From assembly GCA_003283025.1 (NCBI GenBank), contig QBYC01000006.1, forward strand, positions 1 through 40,228: a stretch of 40,228 nucleotides of DNA, read 5' to 3'. A program made the position numbers and the translations under genes. Numbering within the stretch: position 1 is the first letter of the stretch; each line of letters begins with the position of its first letter. Below the pieces are notes generated by a model, which saw only the letters and a list, made by a program, of their open reading frames with translations, ran no database searches and was not told the origin of the DNA. Origin of the DNA: Pelagibacteraceae bacterium AG-325-C03 (GTDB lineage Bacteria; Pseudomonadota; Alphaproteobacteria; Pelagibacterales; Pelagibacteraceae). Shown in pieces: positions 35,009 to 40,228 of the stretch.

Positions 35009-36257
35009 CTATTTCAATGATCTTCACACCTTCTCTTTTTTTTATGTACCTAAAAGGATCAATAATTATAGATCCTCTGTCAAATTTGGTGTTTAAAAAG
35101 GCTTTATGTTGTGTGCCGATAAAATAACAAATCTTTTTATTATTGATTTTATTTTTTTTTCTAAAATTATCTAAATCTTCATTATCAACTTCAGGATCCC
35201 AAATATAAACATTTTTATTTTTTTTTCTTAAAGAATTATATAAATATATACTCGGACTACCTGTGACAATATTTGTTTCAGGTTTAAAACTTTTTCCCAA
35301 TATAATTATAGGAGATTTTTTTCCTTCTTTTAAACAAAGTTTAGCTAGCCAATGGTTATATTTTTGTCTTTGTAACATTATTGCTTCAAATATATTAAAA
35401 CTGATGTTGTGTCTTTTTGCCAAATAACTCATTGCTATGTTATCTCTAGGATGACAACCTCCTCCGTCTCCCATACCCCCTCTCATATAAGATGGGCTTA
35501 TTATTCTTTTGGTCGAAAGTGACAAAGCTCTGGTAACTTCATCAATACTAGTATTTTGTAACCTATGACACATTTCAGCTATTGAATTGATAAAAGCGAT
35601 TTTAGTAGAGATAAAAGTGTTGTACACAACTTTTATCAACTCAGCGTTCTCAATGGTAGTTTCAAAAAAAGGAGAATTTGTTAAAGTTTTATAAAATTCT
35701 TTTGCTTTATCACTTACAAATTTATTTTCTGATCCAAACAATATTATTTCAGAAAATAAAAAGTCATCGATAGTAGTTCCCATCGCTATAAAAAAGGGAT
35801 TATATCCGACTTGTGTATATTTATTGGTTACTGGTAAAATTTTCTTTCTTATTGTGCCAGGCAAAACAGTGGAAATAATTATAACTATTTTTTTTTTTTT
35901 AATTTTCTTAAGCTCTTTTGAAATCATCTTCATTCCATTTACAAGATAGGTGTAATCAAAATCTTTTCTTGTTTTAGGTATATCATTTATTCCCTCGTAT
36001 TTTTTATCGTGAGGAGTTTGAATTGGAACAAATATAATATCTGAAAAATTGATTAATTTTTTTAATTCTACAATCTCAATTTTTGTTTTTTTTAAAAGAT
36101 CATTAGCGTGTTTTTCTTTGTAATCAATTTTTCTATTTTTTATTTGATCATAAATTTCTTTTTTTATGTCAAATCCATAGACTTTATGCCCTTTGCTCTC
36201 CACAGCTAAAGCTACAGGCAATCCCAATTTACCTAAACCTACAAATCCTACTTTCAT
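34986..36257 (-). CDS. UDP-glucose/GDP-mannose dehydrogenase family nucleotide-sugar dehydrogenase
   Basis: A 423-residue NAD enzyme that oxidises the C6 hydroxyl of a nucleotide sugar to a uronate in two steps. The N-terminal Rossmann motif VGFVGLGKLGLPVALAVESKGHKVYGFD is intact. The middle helix has AELIKVVYNTFISTKIAFINSIAEMC with the conserved Lys209 and Asn213. The active-site thiol is Cys268 in GGMGDGGGCHPRDN. The C-terminal lobe starts at ILGKSFKPETNIVTGSPS. The substrate (UDP-Glc, UDP-ManNAc, GDP-Man or other) cannot be told. With the following GT2 it suggests an acidic surface glycan or O-antigen-like polymer. Confidence 0.88.
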   Translation of the reverse strand: MKVGFVGLGKLGLPVALAVESKGHKVYGFDIKKEIYDQIKNRKIDYKEKHANDLLKKTKIEIVELKKLINFSDIIFVPIQTPHDKKYEGINDIPKTRKDFDYTYLVNGMKMISKELKKIKKKKIVIIISTVLPGTIRKKILPVTNKYTQVGYNPFFIAMGTTIDDFLFSEIILFGSENKFVSDKAKEFYKTLTNSPFFETTIENAELIKVVYNTFISTKIAFINSIAEMCHRLQNTSIDEVTRALSLSTKRIISPSYMRGGMGDGGGCHPRDNIAMSYLAKRHNISFNIFEAIMLQRQKYNHWLAKLCLKEGKKSPIIILGKSFKPETNIVTGSPSIYLYNSLRKKNKNVYIWDPEVDNEDLDNFRKKNKINNKKICYFIGTQHKAFLNTKFDRGSIIIDPFRYIKKREGVKIIEIGEGGKIK

Positions 36258-36307
36258 AAATCCTTTAACTTTTTATTTAATATTTTATATTATATCCTTA
36301 TTTATTA

Positions 36308-38101
36308 ATGAATTTTCAAAAATATAGTTTTCTCTACCCTATCGTATTTACGATTGCATCAATTTTTTTATGTTTTTTGTTATGGGACAAAATAGTACTA
36401 GAATATTCAAATCCACACGAAATTGTAGGGGAATATGCGGCAAATTTTCATAATGTTTACAATGACTCATTGAGATATTTAATATTTATTTCACTCCCAA
36501 TTCTGACATTTTTAGTATTTTTTTTATATTTTAAAAATAATAATCAATTTTATAATCTTAATTTAAATTTATTTAGATTTAATACATCTGTAAAATCACA
36601 GTTCTTTTCAACAAAAAAACTTTTTTTAATTTGCCTAGTATTGTTATTAATTTTTTTTTTAAAGGATTGGAATAATTTTACTTTTTCTATTTTTGAGGAA
36701 GGAATGCCTTTAACTGGTGGCACAAACTTTGAACTAGGTCTTAAACCATGGAAAGAAATTTATCTTAATACTGGACTTTTTCATGATTTAATAAATGCTA
36801 AAGTTGCCTGGACCATTTTAGGACATAAAACTATTGGTGCTTATAAATTTTTAATACTTTTACTAAACTTAATAACAAAAATTATAATTATATATCTTAT
36901 ATATTTACTTTCAGCTCAAATAAGTTCTGAGAAAATAAAAAATTTATTTTTTATATTTACTTCTATGAGTCTTCTTTTTTCATTGAATGAAGCTACTCTT
37001 TGGAAAGATCTACCAACAATTTTGTTTTTGATATCTATTCTTAATTATTTAAATTTTAAAAAAAATTTTTCTTTAATAAGTATTTGCTTAATTGTAATCT
37101 TCTCATTTTTTTGGTCTTTAGATAAAGGTTTCTTTATCTTATTTACGTTTTTACCTTTTTTATTTTTTGTTTTATTGAACAATAAAAAGGAATTTGTAAA
37201 ATTTATTTTAACTTTTATCCTTTTTTTATTAATTATAATTTTTATTTTTAGATTTGAAATCTTTTTAGAATTTTTAAAACACTCTAAAGAAATTTTTTCT
37301 CAACATGAAATTATAAATGGTATTATTCACCCTAAACCTTTTTCAAATCAACCTGATGCAACCAGAGCTAGCAAATCTTTAATTTTAATTATTGTAAATT
37401 TTATTATTACAATTTTAATCATTTTCAAAAAAGAAACTTTCTTTTCAAACAATACAAAATTTTTCTTTATTTTTTTCTCAATAATTAATTTTATTTTATA
37501 TAAATCTGCTTTATCAAGATCCGATGGGGGTCATATTCAAATGGCTACTTATTTTTCAATAGTATTATTTTTAATCTATTTCAATTTTTTTATTATAAAT
37601 TATTTTGTAAAAAAAAATTATTTCAATAATATAATTAAGTATGAAAATTCAATTTTTTTATTTCTGATAATTTTTTTTATATTTTCAAATCAAATCAATA
37701 TTTACAATTCGAAACAATTTATTAAAAATATAAAATTTTATATACAGTCTGAAGATAGTAAATTTCTAAGTCAAAAATATTATACTTCTTTGAAGAAATT
37801 AGACAATTTTTTTAAAGATGAGGATTGTATTTTTTTATTTTCTTACGATCAGGCCATTCCATATTTATTACAAAAAAAAAGTTGTTCAAAATTTTCTAAC
37901 GTATGGGTTATAGGTTCAAAAAAAAATCAATTTAAATATATAAATCAATTAAAGAAAAATGACTCACAATATATTTTAAAAGGTGGTAGTGTGCCTTTTC
38001 AAAATTTAGGTAAAAAATATCCTTATATTGAAGATTTTATTTCAAAAGAGTATTTGTTACATAAAAAGATAGATTCTTGGAAAATTTATAAAAAAAGGTG
38101 A
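36308..38101 (+). CDS. Polytopic membrane protein, possible GT-C glycosyltransferase
   Basis: A 597-residue protein that I do not recognise at family level. About eleven to thirteen hydrophobic helices occupy residues ~10-465, followed by a soluble C-terminal domain of ~130 residues (VYDS-type loops such as DEDCIFLFSYDQAIPYLLQKKSC). Near residues 130-165 is a loop with acidic residues and GTNFELGLKPWKEIYLNTGLFHD, and near 350-365 DATRASKS. Helix pattern, an acidic loop after an early helix and a C-terminal soluble part resemble GT-C transferases. It is next to a nucleotide-sugar dehydrogenase and a GT2. It is extremely AT-rich, as is common in surface-polysaccharide islands. The function remains a guess. 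Confidence 0.6.
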   Translation: MNFQKYSFLYPIVFTIASIFLCFLLWDKIVLEYSNPHEIVGEYAANFHNVYNDSLRYLIFISLPILTFLVFFLYFKNNNQFYNLNLNLFRFNTSVKSQFFSTKKLFLICLVLLLIFFLKDWNNFTFSIFEEGMPLTGGTNFELGLKPWKEIYLNTGLFHDLINAKVAWTILGHKTIGAYKFLILLLNLITKIIIIYLIYLLSAQISSEKIKNLFFIFTSMSLLFSLNEATLWKDLPTILFLISILNYLNFKKNFSLISICLIVIFSFFWSLDKGFFILFTFLPFLFFVLLNNKKEFVKFILTFILFLLIIIFIFRFEIFLEFLKHSKEIFSQHEIINGIIHPKPFSNQPDATRASKSLILIIVNFIITILIIFKKETFFSNNTKFFFIFFSIINFILYKSALSRSDGGHIQMATYFSIVLFLIYFNFFIINYFVKKNYFNNIIKYENSIFLFLIIFFIFSNQINIYNSKQFIKNIKFYIQSEDSKFLSQKYYTSLKKLDNFFKDEDCIFLFSYDQAIPYLLQKKSCSKFSNVWVIGSKKNQFKYINQLKKNDSQYILKGGSVPFQNLGKKYPYIEDFISKEYLLHKKIDSWKIYKKR

Positions 38102-38226
38102 CCATTGTTAATTATATTCCTTAAGATGGTTGAAATCTAAGAAACATTATTAAATCTATGTGAAATTATTTCTTCAAAAAATTGGATAGTGAAAAGCATC
38201 TAACAAACAGTAATAATTATAAAATA
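38102..38226. other. 125-base gap, nothing recognised
   Basis: Lies between two converging genes. I see no hairpin with a T run and no coding frame longer than a few codons. Confidence 0.5.
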
Positions 38227-38346
38227 TTAAATAACATTCAATAATCTTGATAGAGAAGCTAAGATTCCATAACCACTCAACTCAATAAAAGCTATTACTA
38301 AAATTATTAAGACAATTCTTTTATTTTTTTTTAAATATTCTAACAT
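38227..38346 (-). CDS. 39-residue single-helix membrane microprotein coupled to the ion channel
   Basis: An unrecognised small gene directly downstream of the ligand-gated channel gene. Its ATG (38344-38346) follows the channel stop with no base between them (TAA-ATG), the layout of translational coupling. The 39 residues comprise a basic N-terminus (MLEYLKKNKR), a hydrophobic helix at about 11-21 (IVLIILVIAFI) with a less hydrophobic extension containing ELSGYGILASL, and a short tail (SRLLNVI). It could be an accessory subunit of the channel (inference only). The coupled position, clear topology and absence of any competing feature make it a plausible gene. Confidence 0.55.
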   Translation of the reverse strand: MLEYLKKNKRIVLIILVIAFIELSGYGILASLSRLLNVI

Positions 38347-39597
38347 TTATTTATAAATCATATAAAAGCCGGTAACTGCTGAAGTCAATAGTATTAAAAA
38401 TAAAACTAACCATGAAATTTGTCTAAATCTTAAAAGTGATGTTTTTTCCTCTCGTGGAACTTTTAAAATGTCATAAATGCCATGGCCCATAAAATGACCA
38501 ATATAAACAGCTTCTATAAAACTAACTAAAAGCACAGAGATTGCGTTAACATATGCGGTAAAAATGAACCAATCAAAAACATTTAGATAAGGCATTTCTG
38601 GAATTTTTGCTGTTGCAGCAACTAGGTTAAAAGCTACGAGAGAAAGAACTAAAGTAATACATACAGAAATTCTTCCATATTCCATCGGTACGAAAATTGT
38701 ACAATAATTTATTATTATAATAAGCAATATTGGAATAACAAACTTAAAAACAAAGCTAATTGAATTTCTTTCTATAGTTAATTCTGAATTCACAGAGTGT
38801 TTTGCATAATCTGAATACACGTCACCTAAAGACTCCATATTAGGATAGGTGATATATTGTTTGATAGTCCATCCAGGAGAAGAAATATTAGAAAAATTTA
38901 ATTTCTTTATTTCTTTATCTAATATTTTAAATTTATCAGACATTCTAAAAGATAGGTTCTCAAAAACTTGGGATGAAACAACAAGTTTAAAATTTTGAGC
39001 ATCAAAAGGATATTTTTTATAATTAAATTGTGATGTATTATATTCAACTTGTTCATCATAAAATATATATTCAACTGTGCCATCGTAATATATTAATATT
39101 TTTGGAGTTATATTGGATTCAACTTTAGTTGAATTATCAAAAATCATTTTGAAATCAAAAAATTTTCCCTGAGAAATAGATTTTTTAAGATCATATTCAC
39201 AAACTACTATTTTTTGAGTTCCAGCATCAATTATTTTTTTATTAATAGATTGAATTTGATCAGAAAAATCATCTGATAAACTGTTAAAAATAATTAAATT
39301 TAATTCTGGATTTTTATATGAATAAGTTCTTTGATCAAAAAATAATGATAGATTAGAATTGGTCTCATCTAAATTAACTCTTTTTAGATTTAAATAATGC
39401 TCCAATGTAATCTCTTCAGATAATTTGTTTTTTTTTCCAAAAAAACTATCAGCATAAATTTTATCACAAGTGGTTTTGGGAAATAATTCACTAAATTCTA
39501 ATTTTTTTTCTGCCTTTAAAGTTGATACTTCAATCGCATAAGATTTTAAAACAGTAGAAATAAATAGTAAAATTATTATACCGATTAATTTTTTCAT
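38347..39597 (-). CDS. Pentameric ligand-gated ion channel (prokaryotic Cys-loop receptor homologue)
   Basis: A 416-residue protein related to GLIC, ELIC and the animal nicotinic/GABA receptors. A signal peptide (cleaved after ~SYA, residue 21) is followed by a long N-terminal region, then the ligand-binding beta-sandwich. That sandwich has the Cys-loop signature in prokaryotic form (KYPFDAQNF at 195-203, no disulphide Cys pair). Four helices follow: M1 at ~281-302 with Pro289, pore-lining M2 at ~308-329 (RISVCITLVLSLVAFNLVAA), the M2-M3 loop KIPEMPYLNVFDWF, M3 at ~339-364 and M4 at ~393-414. M2-M3 resembles GLIC (AFN followed by P..PY). The extracellular part is some 70-90 residues longer than in GLIC. 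Ligand and ion selectivity are unknown. Confidence 0.9.
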   Translation of the reverse strand: MKKLIGIIILLFISTVLKSYAIEVSTLKAEKKLEFSELFPKTTCDKIYADSFFGKKNKLSEEITLEHYLNLKRVNLDETNSNLSLFFDQRTYSYKNPELNLIIFNSLSDDFSDQIQSINKKIIDAGTQKIVVCEYDLKKSISQGKFFDFKMIFDNSTKVESNITPKILIYYDGTVEYIFYDEQVEYNTSQFNYKKYPFDAQNFKLVVSSQVFENLSFRMSDKFKILDKEIKKLNFSNISSPGWTIKQYITYPNMESLGDVYSDYAKHSVNSELTIERNSISFVFKFVIPILLIIIINYCTIFVPMEYGRISVCITLVLSLVAFNLVAATAKIPEMPYLNVFDWFIFTAYVNAISVLLVSFIEAVYIGHFMGHGIYDILKVPREEKTSLLRFRQISWLVLFLILLTSAVTGFYMIYK

Positions 39598-39802
39598 ATA
39601 TCTTCTATTCCAGCATAATAATCTATAAAATTCTATTATTAATAATAAAAGTCTATTTTTTAAAGAATTTATTAAGGTTTTTTGATCATTTAATAAGGTG
39701 GTAGAGATTAGTGTTCGAATATATTAAATTATACTTTAAAGAGATTGATACTTTTAGCAAGAGCAAACTTTAATCGGTAAAAGATACAAACAGTGAAAAA
39801 AT
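39598..39802. other. 205-base gap upstream of the ion channel gene
   Basis: Holds the 3' end of the helicase transcript and the promoter region of the channel gene, both on the - strand. A 14-base A/T palindrome, TATTATTAATAATA, is at 39634-39647, about 40 bases before the channel start. I see no clear terminator, RNA gene or coding frame. Confidence 0.45.
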
Positions 39803-40228
39803 TTAGTCTTTAAAATTCTGTCTTTTTCCTGAAAACCTTCTTTTTTTATCAAAATATTTTTTTTTGAGACGACTGTTTTTTCCATTAAATTTTTTTTTAA
39901 AATTAAAAGATCTGTTATTTTTTTCACTTTTATCATCATGTTGCCTGATTTGATTATCTCGTCTTTTTTTAGTAAATCTGTTTTTGTTTTTTTTACCTCG
40001 GCTATCAAAAGTATGCCCGCTTCTTTTTTCTTTTCGTCTTGAATCTCTTACTGGTTCTGCTCTGAAATTTGGGTCTATTAATCTTTGAATAGCATTCCAT
40101 TTTGCCCGATCTTCATTTCCAATAAAACTTAATGCGCAACCTTTAGCTCCTGCTCTGGCTGTTCTTCCAATTCTATGAATAAAATCTTCAGGCACCTGGG
40201 GTAAGTCAAAATTAATAACATGTTTTAT
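39803..40228 (-). CDS. DEAD-box RNA helicase, C-terminal part, cut by the window
   Basis: The frame is open to the last base of the window and encodes the end of helicase domain 2: [28 protein letters not shown], where [10 protein letters not shown] is motif VI. A tail of about 90 residues follows, rich in Lys, Arg, Asn and Phe (for example [18 protein letters not shown] and [12 protein letters not shown]), typical of RhlE/DeaD-like helicases that bind RNA or ribosome precursors. The frame also contains a GTG at the VPEDF position, which is internal. The N-terminal half with the ATPase motifs lies beyond the right edge, so the subfamily cannot be fixed. Confidence 0.9.
   Translation of the reverse strand: MKHVINFDLPQVPEDFIHRIGRTARAGAKGCALSFIGNEDRAKWNAIQRLIDPNFRAEPVRDSRRKEKRSGHTFDSRGKKNKNRFTKKRRDNQIRQHDDKSEKNNRSFNFKKKFNGKNSRLKKKYFDKKRRFSGKRQNFKD

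Noticed and set aside
39634-39647. Palindrome TATTATTAATAATA upstream of the ion channel gene
   Set aside because: Consists only of A and T; such palindromes are common by chance at this composition.
39754-40008. 84-residue frame on the - strand
   Set aside because: A shifted reading of the lysine-rich tail of the DEAD-box helicase gene, with no independent start signal or recognisable domain.
1-40228. CRISPR arrays, insertion sequences, prophage, tRNA and rRNA genes
   Set aside because: No regularly spaced repeats, transposase or integrase motifs, or tRNA/rRNA-like sequence was seen. Absence was judged by eye, not by a covariance-model search.

Overview
The window looks like a chromosomal segment of a free-living marine alphaproteobacterium of the SAR11 / Pelagibacter type. 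The reasons are very low G+C (judged by eye), lysine- and isoleucine-rich proteins, almost no intergenic space, many 1-, 4- and 11-base gene overlaps, a blue-tuned proteorhodopsin, and alphaproteobacterial versions of DksA, PurF and dihydroorotase. I saw no tRNA or rRNA gene, CRISPR array, transposase, integrase or prophage gene. No stretch longer than about 250 bases lacks a gene.

Left part (1-6440, + strand): the 3' end of rplI (L9), dnaB, a large RND/MMPL-type membrane protein, cvpA and purF. Next, on the - strand from 14197 down to 6437, is a nine-gene near-gapless run: psd, pssA, rlmE, guaB, a periplasmic TPR protein, guaA, panB, a YfgM-like TPR protein and a BamB-like lipoprotein. It joins phosphatidylethanolamine synthesis, both steps from IMP to GMP, pantothenate synthesis and envelope assembly. 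Its IMP dehydrogenase has lost the whole CBS regulatory module.

Middle (14262-26963): icd (+) converges on alaS (-). A DUF779 protein and a GroEL-sized NAD aldehyde dehydrogenase lie between alaS and recA. Upstream of recA is a - strand operon of a GFA/CENP-V zinc protein, a glycerate-kinase-like P-loop kinase and a TolC-family outer-membrane protein. Then come two glycosyltransferases, and dksA behind a near-consensus promoter.

Light-energy region (26960-32019): a tight - strand operon of a previously hidden 43-residue membrane microprotein, a [2Fe-2S] ferredoxin, a YumC-type ferredoxin/flavodoxin-NADP reductase and a Nu-type glutathione transferase. It lies just downstream of proteorhodopsin and is separated from it by a strong hairpin terminator. 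Divergent from proteorhodopsin is a propionyl-CoA synthetase gene with a TTG start, a possible 14-codon leader peptide and an attenuator-like hairpin.

Right part (32008-40228): dihydroorotase-like amidohydrolase, ygfZ, a surface-sugar cluster (GT2, nucleotide-sugar dehydrogenase, GT-C-like membrane protein), a pentameric ligand-gated ion channel with its own coupled 39-residue membrane microprotein, and the 3' end of a DEAD-box RNA helicase gene that runs off the window.

The strongest candidates for something undescribed are the two coupled single-helix microproteins (28916-29047 and 38227-38346), the ligand-gated channel pair, the CBS-less IMP dehydrogenase, and the compact regulatory region between proteorhodopsin and propionyl-CoA synthetase.
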